Origin: CAIVVT01 sp052145115
GTDB lineage: Bacteria > Acidobacteriota > Terriglobia > Bryobacterales > Bryobacteraceae
DNA: 64,000 nt
Direction: 5' to 3'
Assembly (NCBI GenBank): GCA_052145115.1
Contig: JBKQPG010000046.1
Coordinates: 1-64,000 of the forward strand
Below the pieces are notes generated by a model. That model saw only the letters and a list, made by a program, of their open reading frames with translations, was not told where the DNA came from and searched no databases. The translations under genes and the position numbers were made by a program. Positions 25,490-33,842 of the stretch are shown one piece after another. The stretch's first letter is position 1. Each line of letters opens with the position of its first letter.

Positions 25490-26916
25490 TCAAACAGATT
25501 TCCGGGGTTGGCGTCACCCCGCAAAGCGGCCTGCATTTGGTCGGTCTGCGAGACCGACAACTGGAGAATCCGACGCAATTCATCCCTCGTGAGCCGAGTC
25601 GATTGCCAACTCTCCGCTTCATCGACGTAGCGCTGGAAGAGGCCCTGCTTTTCGTTGAGCAGCTTCGCAATCCGTTCTTCCACCGTATCCTCAACCAAGA
25701 AACGTATCGCCTGCAGAGGTGAAGTTCTCCCGTAACGGTGGGCACGTTGAATGGCCTGGTTCTCCACGGCCGGATTCCACCAGCGATCGAACATGACGAC
25801 GGTGGAGGCCGAGTTGAGGTTGAGACCTACACCACCGGCTTTGAGTGAGATGAGGATCGCCCGTGGACCCGGTTGAGCTTCAAACTCGTTTATCACAGCT
25901 TGGCGATCGATCTCGGACAACCCCCCGTGGAATATGGCATGAGGAACGTCAATTCGAATCGACAGCCAGCGGAGGGTCTCAACGTATTGCGAGAAGATGA
26001 TCACTTTGTCCTCGGCGCTATCCATGCCATCCAAGATCACGCGGAGTGCATCGAACTTGACTGATTCGTTGCTCAACGCGTCGAAATTGCAGATCTGCTT
26101 GAGCTTTGTGATCATCGCGAGCAAGTGCACTTCGGATGCGGGAAGGCCGTTGGCTGAGACGAGTTGTGCGCGCGAATTCCAAACGTCCTCGTAAGCCTCC
26201 TTCTGCGCGCCATCCAGCTCTAAGGGAATGTCTTGAACGATGATGGGCGGAAGTTCGCCGAGAACTTCGCTCTTCCGCCGTCGGAGAAAGTGGCTACGGA
26301 TGCGTTCGTGCACCATGTTGCGAGGCATGCCGGCCTGGAGAACGTTAGGCTTGACGAAGTTGAAGATCGATGTCAGATCGTCGGTTGTGTTTTCTACCGG
26401 TGTGCCGGTTAAGGCCCAGGACTTGGATCTTGGTAGCAACTTACATCCCAAGGCGGCGCCAGAGGCATCGTTCTTGATGCGCTGCGCCTCATCAAGAACG
26501 ACAATGTCGAAGTGGAGGCTGCTGTCGAGACTCCGCCCGTCAGTTCGGATCTGTTCGTAGGAGGCAATGAGGACCGGTATCGGAAGCAAGTACGTGGCGG
26601 CGCGGTCTCTTGCGTTCCCCTGTACCCTGCGGACCGCCAGCTCGGGCGCCCAATAACGCATTTCGCGCTCCCAGTTCATCCGAAGCGACGCCGGTGAGAT
26701 GATCAGTGCGCGGTTACAGTTCGTCTTTCGAAGGGCTAGGCGCAGAGCTATTGCAGTCTGTACCGTCTTGCCAAGCCCCATTTCGTCCGCAAGCAGGGCC
26801 GAGTCGTTTGACAGAAGGAAGTTGACGCCGTCCCATTGGTAATTCCTCAGTGGGGCTGGGGTTGATAGTCTGCCAATACTGAATTCGTCGAACGCTGGTG
26901 TGCCGTCAGTTGCCAA
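25486..26916 (-). CDS. SNF2-family DNA-dependent ATPase
   Basis: The 476-residue protein is a nearly bare SNF2 motor: Walker A LLADEMGLGKT (Lys50), motif II LDEAQ (142-145), motif III LTGTPVEN, and in the second lobe FSQYVETLRWLS, SLKAGGVGLNLNSAS and AIQRAHRYGR. SNF2 proteins remodel or translocate along DNA; in bacteria they often occur in defence loci such as DISARM or next to restriction enzymes. The only start available is a TTG at 26916 with the frame open upstream, so the 5' end may be truncated. It is coupled to the ParB-like gene. The pairing suggests one DNA-acting system, function unknown. Confidence 0.85.
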   Translation of the reverse strand: MATDGTPAFDEFSIGRLSTPAPLRNYQWDGVNFLLSNDSALLADEMGLGKTVQTAIALRLALRKTNCNRALIISPASLRMNWEREMRYWAPELAVRRVQGNARDRAATYLLPIPVLIASYEQIRTDGRSLDSSLHFDIVVLDEAQRIKNDASGAALGCKLLPRSKSWALTGTPVENTTDDLTSIFNFVKPNVLQAGMPRNMVHERIRSHFLRRRKSEVLGELPPIIVQDIPLELDGAQKEAYEDVWNSRAQLVSANGLPASEVHLLAMITKLKQICNFDALSNESVKFDALRVILDGMDSAEDKVIIFSQYVETLRWLSIRIDVPHAIFHGGLSEIDRQAVINEFEAQPGPRAILISLKAGGVGLNLNSASTVVMFDRWWNPAVENQAIQRAHRYGRTSPLQAIRFLVEDTVEERIAKLLNEKQGLFQRYVDEAESWQSTRLTRDELRRILQLSVSQTDQMQAALRGDANPGNLFE

Positions 26917-26964
26917 TGGGCGTGCTCCATTCGAGCATTCTGCGTCAGCGAGATCGCAAGTCCA

Positions 26965-27168
26965 TTATGATAGCCCTTCTGGTGTGGGGATCGGTGTTGG
27001 TTCGTGTTTCCAGATGCCAACCGTGGGGATGTGAAACGTGTCTCCTTCAACGATGTGTGCGGTATGGACGACGTGCACGGTCTCCTGAGGGAAGCCAGCG
27101 ATGTCGGGTGCAAGCGGCATCACTCTTCTCAGCAGCGCTCCAAGAGCCGCGACGCGATAATCCGCCAT
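26965..27168 (-). CDS. Hypothetical 67-residue protein
   Basis: This short frame lies 48 bp upstream of the SNF2 gene on the same strand. The product has a balanced composition (MADYRVAALGALLRR..., ending PTPIPTPEGLS) but no recognisable domain, no signal peptide and no clear Shine-Dalgarno. It may be the first gene of the SNF2 unit or a chance frame in its upstream region. The remaining 200 bp up to the tRNA contain ACAAAATTATCTACAG at about 27304, a motif shared with the left ends of both segments. Confidence 0.25.
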   Translation of the reverse strand: MADYRVAALGALLRRVMPLAPDIAGFPQETVHVVHTAHIVEGDTFHIPTVGIWKHEPTPIPTPEGLS

Positions 27169-27365
27169 ATCACGTCACGGCGCCGATTCCGTCACTCACG
27201 CCGGTAGCGACTCCGGCATCTTACGTCAAGGTCAACTGCTCTGACCTCGGCGAAAGAACCTCTTAGCCGTTGAATTTGGTAGATCTTGGGGGAAGCGCCG
27301 TCTACAAAATTATCTACAGCGGCGATCTTGCGGCGGCGAAATCGGCTGTAAGTGATTGAAAGGAT

Positions 27366-27443
27366 TGGTCGGGGCGAGTGGATTTGAACCACCGACCTCC
27401 TGGTCCCGAACCAGGCGCTCTAACCAGGCTGAGCCACGCCCCG
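27366..27443 (-). tRNA. tRNA-Pro (CGG)
   Basis: The intact tRNA has acceptor stem CGGGGCG/CGCCCCG, an encoded CCA end, a T-loop with GGTTCAAATCC, and anticodon stem CCTGG/CCAGG around the loop TTCGGGA, giving anticodon CGG for proline. It is the integration target for the two segments on its 3' side. The last 47 nt are duplicated at 10991 and 23123. A TAGAAT-like -10 lies a few bases upstream. Confidence 0.95.
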
Positions 27444-27525
27444 GACGCTCTCATTCTAACGGTTGGGCGAGCGTGGCCGCAAGCGCATTGAAAATCAGGG
27501 GCTAAGCGGCGGTGCGAGGCGGCAC

Positions 27526-27771
27526 TCAGCAGGCCAACGGGTCGCGCAGTGGGAGGTATTCGTAGTTGCGCGGATCCAGGCCGAGGGCGGCCAGCGCAGC
27601 GATACACTCGGCGAGCGAGCGGCCGAGCGCTGCGATGCGGCGCAGTGGCGTGGTCCGCGGGCTATAGATCTCGAAGGCGGCCCAGAGGTCGCGAACCTGG
27701 CGCCAGTCCGACGCGCTGAGACCTTCCGGGGTGCAGCCGACAAAGCGGGATGGGATGGATGGTGCAGGCAC
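27526..27771 (-). CDS. Hypothetical small protein (81 residues)
   Basis: From a GTG at 27771 with CTGGAG upstream, the frame gives 81 residues with a natural composition (SDWRQVRDLWAAFEIYSPRT, LAALGLDPRNYEYLPLRDP). No domain is recognised. It is predicted alpha-helical and soluble, with no signal or membrane segment. It is divergent from the FxLYD gene, with 100 bp between starts, and ends 82 bp before the tRNA. The out-of-frame alternatives here are Arg/Pro-rich and look like shadows, which supports this frame. Confidence 0.5.
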   Translation of the reverse strand: MPAPSIPSRFVGCTPEGLSASDWRQVRDLWAAFEIYSPRTTPLRRIAALGRSLAECIAALAALGLDPRNYEYLPLRDPLAC

Positions 27772-27872
27772 GATCTCCAGTTTAGCCCGCGCCCGGCGCG
27801 GCGCGTCGGGGGCCGTGCGACCGGGCTCCGCCAAAGAGCTGGCGGCGTCTATGATGGGGAGAGGTCCGAGCA

Positions 27873-28352
27873 GTGCCCACCCTAGCGCTAGTGAAACGGC
27901 CGGCAAACCTGCTGCCGCTGGTGATTGTCGTAGTTCTGGCCGCGATTTGCGGCCTGGCAACCTGGTATTTCCTGATCCGCGGCGCGGGCCAGCCTCAAGC
28001 GCCCAATCCGCTGACTGCCGAGGCCAAGGCCTATGTGCGCAATCTGGGATTGGCCGACGTGGAAATGAAGGCCAAGGAAAATGCACTCGGCGGCACGCTG
28101 GTTGAAATCACCGGCCAGATTACGAACAAAGGAACGCAGACTTTGCGGAGGGTGGAGATCAATTGCGTGTTTTACGATCCGTATGGCCAGGCGATTCTGC
28201 GGGAGCGCGTGCCGATCGTGCGATGGAGAGGAGGGGCGGGGCTGAAACCGGGTGAAACACGCGGTTTCCGGCTGCCGTTCGATTCGATTCCGACGGGCTG
28301 GAACCAGGCGCTGCCGCAATTGGTCATCGCGGGCATCGAATTTGAAAAGTGA
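27873..28352 (+). CDS. Membrane-anchored FxLYD-type protein
   Basis: The 159-residue protein has one N-terminal transmembrane helix (LLPLVIVVVLAAICGLATWYF, about 13-33) followed by an extracytoplasmic beta domain of the FxLYD type (VEITGQITNKGTQTLRRVEI, VFYDPYGQAI, LKPGETRGFRLPFDSIP). These domains are common in bacterial surface or periplasmic proteins and have no defined enzymatic role. The GTG at 27873 is preceded at a good distance by GGGGAGAGG; a GTG at 27891 is possible. It stands alone. Confidence 0.8.
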   Translation: MPTLALVKRPANLLPLVIVVVLAAICGLATWYFLIRGAGQPQAPNPLTAEAKAYVRNLGLADVEMKAKENALGGTLVEITGQITNKGTQTLRRVEINCVFYDPYGQAILRERVPIVRWRGGAGLKPGETRGFRLPFDSIPTGWNQALPQLVIAGIEFEK

Positions 28353-28497
28353 GGGTACGGGATGCGGACGGCAGCGGAGGGGAGTATTTCCCGATTCCCT
28401 GGGGAGTGGGCCATGGGACGCCGGAGTGCAAGGATCGTGGGTGAATAGACTGTGCGCGAGCCGGCGCCAGGCCATCGCACTCCCGCAGGCAGTCCAG

Positions 28498-28681
28498 TTA
28501 ACCCGGATATTTCACCAACAATCGGCTACGGCGCGCGATAGGGCCGCATCTACTTCGTTGCGCTTCGTCGCCGTCCTCGACGTACTGTCAAGTACGCCTC
28601 CGGGCGGCTCCGGTCGCGCGCCTTGTATTTGCAGCCCTCTCATCGCGCCTCGCTGCGATCGTGGTGCAACATCCGGGTTAA
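28498..28681. mobile_element. TTAA-ended inverted-repeat element, long form (184 bp)
   Basis: Terminal inverted repeats of 20 bp (TTAACCCGGATATTTCACCA and the complement of TTAACCCGGATGTTGCACCA, two mismatches) enclose the same flanking words as the 81-bp copy at 8620. About 100 bp extra in the centre include a small hairpin (CGTACT-GTCA-AGTACG). It carries no gene, so any movement would need a transposase in trans. It ends one base before a possible ATG of the DUF167 gene. Confidence 0.75.
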
Positions 28682-28736
28682 GATGGACAATGGAGTCTGG
28701 GCGCGATTCGACTACCAGCTTCCACTTGCAGATCCG

Positions 28737-29006
28737 ATGGATTCCATAACCCTCCGCACCCGGCTCTCCGCCTCCAAGAAGCTGTCGCTGAAAATCCGCG
28801 TTATTCCCAAGAGTCCGAAGACAGAATGGGCCGGCGTCCTGGACGATGGCACGATCAAGGTCAAGGTGGCCGCGGTGCCCGAGCGCGGCAAGGCCAACGA
28901 CGAACTGGTCCGCTTCCTGGCGGGCGAAGCGGGCGTTCCCAAGGAGAACGTGATCGTGGTAGCGGGCGTGGCGAGTCAGAACAAGCTGGTGCGCCTGTTC
29001 ATGTGA
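28737..29006 (+). CDS. DUF167/YggU-family protein
   Basis: The product of about 89 residues belongs to the YggU (DUF167) family: LKIRVIPKSPKTEWAGVLDD, IKVKVAAVPERGKANDELVRF, then a C-terminal VPKENVIVVAGVASQNKLV. These are small conserved alpha/beta proteins without an established role. Two in-frame ATGs are possible (28683, directly abutting the inverted-repeat element, and 28737); neither has a clear Shine-Dalgarno, and the family's usual length fits either. Confidence 0.85.
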   Translation: MDSITLRTRLSASKKLSLKIRVIPKSPKTEWAGVLDDGTIKVKVAAVPERGKANDELVRFLAGEAGVPKENVIVVAGVASQNKLVRLFM

Positions 29007-29086
29007 CTCGCGGGATGGTTTCAGGGGCGCAGTCGTACGAAGTTTCCGACGCCGGCGTCCTGTCGCGAGCATTCAAGAGCGGCGTT

Positions 29087-30388
29087 ATGCGATACGCGAT
29101 TGTGGGCAACGGCGTGGCGGGGGTGACGGCCGCACTGGGCCTGAGGGCGCGGGATGCGCACGCTTCGATTACCCTGATCAGCGGCGAGGCCGACTACTTT
29201 TTCTCCCGCACGGCGCTGATGTATGCCTTCTTGGACCGTCTGTCGCGGCGCGATCTGGAGCCCTATGAACGCGGTGTTTTCGAGGCCCAGCGAATCGAGC
29301 TGGTGCGCGGCTGGGTGAAGGATCTCGACGCCCAGACGCGGACGCTAACGCTGGATTCCGGCCGGACGCTGGGGTGGGACCGGTTGCTGATCGCCACGGG
29401 TTCGCGGCCCCGGCGGCCGCAATGGGAGGGTCTGGAGAGCGTCCGCGAGGGGCAGGTGCATTTCGTTTCGATGCAGGATCTGGAGGCCTGTGAACGCGCG
29501 GTCCGGCGTGGGGCAAAGGCGGTTGTGGTGGGCGGCGGCCTGATCGGCATCGAACTGGTGGAGTGCCTGCACTGGGCCGGCATGGAAGTGAGTTTCCTGA
29601 TCCGGGAGCCGTGGTATTGGCCCGTGGCGCTGTCCGATGCCGAGTCCGCCATGGTTATCGCGCATCTGCGGCGTCACGGCGTGAACGTGGTGACGGGAGA
29701 AACGGTGACGGCGGTGGCAGCGGATGACAGCGGCGTTGTCACGGGGGTGTTGACGGAGGCCAGCCGGCGCTATGAATGCCGGCTGCTGGGCGTCTCCATC
29801 GGGGTCGAGCCGGCGGTCGAGTGGCTCCGCGCCGTGACAACCCCGCCGCGGCTGATGCGTGGAATCGTGGTCGATGCGGGGTTCCGGACATCGCTCCCGG
29901 ATGTGTTTGCAGCCGGCGATTGCGCGGAGGTCGAACTGAGCGGGCGCGCGGCCGTGGTGGAGCAATTGTGGTACTCGGCGAAGCGCCAGGGAGGGCTCGC
30001 CGCGCAAGCCATGCTGGGCGACGCGGTGCACTACGAGCCGCCGATTTTCTTCAACAGCTCCAGGTTTTTCGAAATCGAATATACGGCCGTAGGCCGTTTC
30101 AGCGAGGCGATGCGCGAGTTCTACCACCGTTTCGAAGGACGGGATGCCAGCCTGCGCCTGGGCGAAGAAAACGGAGCGGTGAAGGCCTGCAACATGCTGG
30201 GTTCGCGCTGGGATCACAAGGTGCTTGAAGGCTGGGTGAGGGAGCATCGCTCCCTGGAAGACGTGATGAGCCGGCTCGATGAGGCCCAGTTCGATGTCGA
30301 ATTCGGGCGGCTGAATCTCGCGCCCGCGCGGGCGGCATTCGAGCACTGGCGCAGGGCGGAATCGGCTGCCGGGAAGGCGCCGGCATGA
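29087..30388 (+). CDS. FAD-dependent NAD(P)H oxidoreductase
   Basis: The 433-residue flavoprotein has an FAD-binding Rossmann motif at the start (YAIVGNGVAGVTAALGL), an NAD(P)-binding motif in the middle (VVVGGGLIGIELVECLHWAG) and the flavin-contacting ATGSRPRR and FAAGDCAE segments. This is the pyridine nucleotide-disulphide reductase class II fold, without a redox-active CxxC. Its stop overlaps the start of a membrane 4Fe-4S protein by 4 nt, so the pair probably forms one electron-transfer unit between NAD(P)H and the membrane. The partner and direction are inferred. Confidence 0.88.
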   Translation: MRYAIVGNGVAGVTAALGLRARDAHASITLISGEADYFFSRTALMYAFLDRLSRRDLEPYERGVFEAQRIELVRGWVKDLDAQTRTLTLDSGRTLGWDRLLIATGSRPRRPQWEGLESVREGQVHFVSMQDLEACERAVRRGAKAVVVGGGLIGIELVECLHWAGMEVSFLIREPWYWPVALSDAESAMVIAHLRRHGVNVVTGETVTAVAADDSGVVTGVLTEASRRYECRLLGVSIGVEPAVEWLRAVTTPPRLMRGIVVDAGFRTSLPDVFAAGDCAEVELSGRAAVVEQLWYSAKRQGGLAAQAMLGDAVHYEPPIFFNSSRFFEIEYTAVGRFSEAMREFYHRFEGRDASLRLGEENGAVKACNMLGSRWDHKVLEGWVREHRSLEDVMSRLDEAQFDVEFGRLNLAPARAAFEHWRRAESAAGKAPA

Positions 30389-31452
30389 TTCACGCGACGC
30401 CGGGCGGCCGACTGGCGCACGACATCACGAACCGCGGCGTAACGGCGTGGATCGTCAGCGCGTTGCTGTTCGCTTTTTACATCGTGCTGTATTTCACCGA
30501 GTGGCTCACGCCGCTGGCCCGGGCGCTGCATTTCGGTTCGAAGTGGACGCTGTACGGCACGCTGTATACGCTGGCGATCGTGATTGGCGGCGGCTTCATG
30601 ATCCGCCGCTACGGCCACAACCGCTACCAGGTGATCCGAACACTTTCCGTAATGTTCGTACAGCTACTATTGGCTTATTCGCTGCCGCAGTTGCTCGTGT
30701 TCCTCCAGCAGCCCGAGTTCTACTTCTCCTACTTGTGGCCGCTCAAATTGGATTACCTCACGCCGGGCTACCTGTTTCACTTGCCGCTGCCGTTCATCTT
30801 GTGGTCGATGCTGGGGTCGTTTCTGCTGGTGCCGATCCTGGGCGTGTTCTTCGGCAAGCGCTGGTACTGCTCCTGGGTATGCGGCTGCGGCGGGCTGGCG
30901 AACACCTTCGGCGAGCCGTGGCGGCATCTGTCGACGAAATCCTCCGCTTCCTGGCACTTCGAGCGGGTTTCGATCCACACGGTGCTGGGGCTATGCGTGA
31001 CCCTCACCACGCTGCTGTTCGCCAGTTATGCCGTGGGCGGGGTGTATCCGGAGCTGGCGGCGTTCACGTACAAGTACCAGGGCTGGTACGGGCTGATTGT
31101 GGCTTCCGTGCTGGCCGGCGTGGTGGGCGTGGGGCTATACCCAATCGCGGGGACGCGCGTGTGGTGCCGCTTCTTCTGCCCCATGGCGGCGCTGCTGGGG
31201 ATCATCCAGAAGGCCGGGCGGTACCGCATCACGGTGAAGGACGACATGTGCATTTCGTGCGGGCTGTGCTCGAAGTACTGCGAGATGGGGATCGACGTCA
31301 GGGCTTACGCGCAGGCCAACACGTCGTTCACGCGGGCCTCGTGCGTCGGCTGCGGCCTGTGCGCCGAGGTGTGCCCGCGGGGCGTGCTGCGGCTGGAGAA
31401 CGTGGCGCGCAAGGCGCCGCAATTGCAGTTGGTGCAGATCGTGACGCGCTGA
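30385..31452 (+). CDS. Membrane 4Fe-4S ferredoxin-type protein, NapH/YccM-like
   Basis: The 355-residue polytopic membrane protein has about five or six hydrophobic segments and two cytoplasmic CxxxCP-like motifs (CSWVCGCGG and CRFFCPM) typical of the NapH/NosR/RdxA group. It ends with two 4Fe-4S clusters (CISCGLCSKYCEMG and CVGCGLCAEVCPRG). Such proteins pass electrons between quinol or cytoplasmic donors and periplasmic partners. The ATGA overlap with the flavoprotein gene indicates joint function. No catalytic reductase is nearby. Confidence 0.88.
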   Translation: MIHATPGGRLAHDITNRGVTAWIVSALLFAFYIVLYFTEWLTPLARALHFGSKWTLYGTLYTLAIVIGGGFMIRRYGHNRYQVIRTLSVMFVQLLLAYSLPQLLVFLQQPEFYFSYLWPLKLDYLTPGYLFHLPLPFILWSMLGSFLLVPILGVFFGKRWYCSWVCGCGGLANTFGEPWRHLSTKSSASWHFERVSIHTVLGLCVTLTTLLFASYAVGGVYPELAAFTYKYQGWYGLIVASVLAGVVGVGLYPIAGTRVWCRFFCPMAALLGIIQKAGRYRITVKDDMCISCGLCSKYCEMGIDVRAYAQANTSFTRASCVGCGLCAEVCPRGVLRLENVARKAPQLQLVQIVTR

Positions 31453-31460
31453 GGAGCGGC

Positions 31461-32246
31461 CTATTGCTGCGGCGTGAATGGCCAGATCTGGGTGGTCGAG
31501 CAGCCGCCGTCCACGGCGATCATCTGACCGGTGATGTAGTCCGAGCCGGGCGAGGAGAGGAACACCGCCAGGGGCGCGACATCGGCCGGCGTGCCGGGAA
31601 CGGGATTGGCCTCCGCGCCGCGCAGCCAATCCCGCATCTCGGGCGCCTCCCACATCTGGCGATTCAGGTCGGTCGGAATGAAGCCCGGCGCGATGCAGTT
31701 CACCTGAATGTTGTACTGGCCCCACTCGGCCGCGAGGGCGCGCGTCAGCCCGGCCAGGGCGCTCTTGGTGATGGTGTAGACGCTGATGTAGGGCATGCCC
31801 ACGAGGGAGCTGAGGCTGCCGATCATCACCACCTTGCCGCCTTTCCCGCGGGCGATCATCCGCTTGCCGACAGCCTGCGTCAGTTCGACGATCCCGGTGA
31901 GGTTGGTTTCGAGCAGGAAGCTGTATTGTTCGGGCGTGTAGTCGGTGAAATTGCGGCGGATATTGGTGCCCGCGACGTTGAGCAGGATGTCCGTGTCAGG
32001 CAGTTCGCTGGCGAAATGCAGGCGTGAGGCGTGCGAGGCGATGTCGAGTTCCATGGCCTCGGCCTGCAGCCCCTGGGCCTGAAGCTCGCGGGCCAGTGCA
32101 GCGAGCTGCTGCACGGAACGGGAAGCCAGGATGGTGCGGGCGCCGGCGCGGGCCAGGGCCTCGGCGATGGCCTGGCCGATGCCGCGGCTGGCGCCAGCGA
32201 CCACGGCAGTTTTCCCATCGAGGGAGAAAGGGTTGGCCGGTTTCAT
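31461..32246 (-). CDS. Short-chain dehydrogenase/reductase (SDR)
   Basis: The 261-residue classical SDR has the cofactor motif AGASRGIG (residues 18-25), NVAGTN near 90, and the catalytic Ser144/146, Tyr157, Lys161 set (IGSLSS...YTITK). It resembles KduD/2-deoxygluconate or glucose dehydrogenase-type members. The ATG at 32246 directly follows an AGGAGG. It is divergent from the tartrate dehydrogenase-like gene with only 23 bp between starts. The specific substrate cannot be told. Confidence 0.9.
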   Translation of the reverse strand: MKPANPFSLDGKTAVVAGASRGIGQAIAEALARAGARTILASRSVQQLAALARELQAQGLQAEAMELDIASHASRLHFASELPDTDILLNVAGTNIRRNFTDYTPEQYSFLLETNLTGIVELTQAVGKRMIARGKGGKVVMIGSLSSLVGMPYISVYTITKSALAGLTRALAAEWGQYNIQVNCIAPGFIPTDLNRQMWEAPEMRDWLRGAEANPVPGTPADVAPLAVFLSSPGSDYITGQMIAVDGGCSTTQIWPFTPQQ

Positions 32247-32269
32247 CCTCCTCAGGCTAGCATGGGGGC

Positions 32270-33334
32270 ATGAAACGCTACTCCATCGCGCTGCTGAGCG
32301 GGGACGGCATCGGCCAGGAGGTCGTGCCGGCCGCCCGCAAGGTGCTCGAAGCGGCCGCACCACGCTTCAACGTGCGTTTCGATTTTGCCGATTTCGAGTG
32401 GGGCTCGGAGTACTATTTCCGTCACGGGGTGATGATGCCCATGGACGCGCTGGAGCGGCTGCGGGCCCACGACGCGATCCTGCTGGGAGCGGTGGGCCAT
32501 CCCGACGTCCCCGACCACATCACCTTGAACGGGCTGCTGCTGCCGATCCGCCGCGGCTTCGACCTGTATGCCAACGTGCGGCCGGCGCTGCTGTACGAGG
32601 GCGCGCCCTCACCGCTCAAGGGCTACGCGGCGGGGGCGATTGACATGGTCATCGTGCGCGAGAATACGGAAGGCGAGTACGCACCGGCCGGCGGCTTCGT
32701 GCATCACCACCAGCCGGCCGAAGTGGCGGTGCAGACGGCGGTTTTCACGCGGCACGGTTGCGAGCGCATCATCCGGTTCGCGTTCGATCTGGCGCGGCGG
32801 CGCGGGGGCCAGCGGCGGGTGGCGTCGATCACAAAATCCAATGCCCAGGGCTATGGGATGGTGCTGTGGGACCGGGTATTTCGGGAGATTGCCGAGGAGT
32901 ATGACGACATCCAGACCGAGTCGCTGCTGGTCGATGCCGCGGCGATGAACTTCGTCCGGCGGCCGGAGAGCTTTGACGTCGTGGTGGCTTCGAATCTGTT
33001 CGGCGACATCCTGAGCGATCTGGCGGCGATCGTTACCGGAGGCATCGGCCTGGCTCCGAGCGCCAACCTCGATCCGGCGCGGCGCTGCCCGTCGCTGTTC
33101 GAGCCGGTGCATGGTTCGGCGCCGGACATTGCCGGGCAGGGCGTGGCGAATCCGCTGGCGGCGATCCTGGCCGCGGCGATGATGATGGAGCATCTGGAGG
33201 AACGCGCCATGGCGCTGGCGCTCGGTGCGGCCGTGCGGGCCGCGTTAGCCAGCGGCGCGGCGTGTACGCCGGACCTCGGAGGCTCGGCCAGCACCGGTTC
33301 GGCCACCGCCGCCGTGATCGAGCGCCTGGGCTGA
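32270..33334 (+). CDS. Tartrate/D-malate dehydrogenase-type decarboxylating enzyme
   Basis: The 354-residue member of the isocitrate/isopropylmalate dehydrogenase family has LLSGDGIGQEVV, GAVGHPDVPDHITLNGLLLP, VRENTEGEYAPAGG, SNLFGDILSD and FEPVHGSAPDIAG. The VPDHI-x-L-x-GLLLPIRRGFD region is characteristic of TtuC/DmlA (tartrate dehydrogenase / D-malate dehydrogenase) rather than LeuB. It would oxidatively decarboxylate a 2-hydroxy acid with NAD+ and metal. It may share regulation with the divergent SDR. Confidence 0.88.
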   Translation: MKRYSIALLSGDGIGQEVVPAARKVLEAAAPRFNVRFDFADFEWGSEYYFRHGVMMPMDALERLRAHDAILLGAVGHPDVPDHITLNGLLLPIRRGFDLYANVRPALLYEGAPSPLKGYAAGAIDMVIVRENTEGEYAPAGGFVHHHQPAEVAVQTAVFTRHGCERIIRFAFDLARRRGGQRRVASITKSNAQGYGMVLWDRVFREIAEEYDDIQTESLLVDAAAMNFVRRPESFDVVVASNLFGDILSDLAAIVTGGIGLAPSANLDPARRCPSLFEPVHGSAPDIAGQGVANPLAAILAAAMMMEHLEERAMALALGAAVRAALASGAACTPDLGGSASTGSATAAVIERLG

Positions 33335-33417
33335 GAAGGACCCGGCGAAGAACTCTCCTTCAAGCTGCCGCCGCGATCTGTCGATGAGCTTTCTGAGAAC
33401 GGAAGGAAGCTCTGAGA

Positions 33418-33789
33418 ATGGCATTGGACATTCTGATTGTCGACGATTCCGCGGCGATCCGGAAGATTCTGCAACGCGTGCTGCTCCAAGCGGATGTCCC
33501 GCTCGGAAAGGTCCACGAAGCGGGAGACGGCATCGAGGCGCTCGATTCGCTGAGGCAGCATCCGGTCGGCCTGATTCTGTCAGACATCAACATGCCCAAC
33601 ATGGATGGCCTGCAACTGCTCAGCGCCATCAAAGCGCAGGTCACGACCAAAGACGTGCCGGTGATCATGATCACGACCGAGGGCAGCAGCACCAAGGTGA
33701 TGGAGGCCGTTTCACTGGGTGCGGCGGGTTATGTCAGGAAGCCGTTCACGGCCGAGCAGATCAAGGAGAAGCTGAGCGGATTGATCTGA
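33418..33789 (+). CDS. CheY-like single-domain response regulator
   Basis: The 123-residue receiver domain has VDDSAA at the start, the phosphorylatable Asp56 (LILSDINMP), Thr86/87 (MITTEGS) and Lys108 (GYVRKPF). It has no output domain, so it acts through protein binding. A CheX-like phosphatase gene follows 53 bp downstream, which gives a self-contained receiver plus phosphatase pair without a chemotaxis cluster or histidine kinase nearby. Confidence 0.92.
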   Translation: MALDILIVDDSAAIRKILQRVLLQADVPLGKVHEAGDGIEALDSLRQHPVGLILSDINMPNMDGLQLLSAIKAQVTTKDVPVIMITTEGSSTKVMEAVSLGAAGYVRKPFTAEQIKEKLSGLI

Positions 33790-33842
33790 AGCGGCCGGAG
33801 CTTCAGCGCTTCCGGCGGCGGGTGGCAAAGGAACGCGGAACC

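Larger units (their letters stand above)
23123..27365. mobile_element. Integrated segment B at tRNA-Pro (4.2 kb), no integrase seen
   Basis: This segment lies between the middle tRNA-Pro copy and the intact tRNA gene. On the minus strand it carries, in transcription order, a small orphan frame, a SNF2 ATPase, a ParB-like protein, an Rhs C-terminal fragment and a 60-residue membrane protein. No integrase is present. A mid-element junction fuses parB to rhs sequence, so it has been rearranged. Confidence 0.65.

Noticed and set aside
10991..27443. Prophage or conjugative element
   Set aside because: There are no phage structural, replication, relaxase or type IV secretion genes; only attachment-site duplications support mobility.
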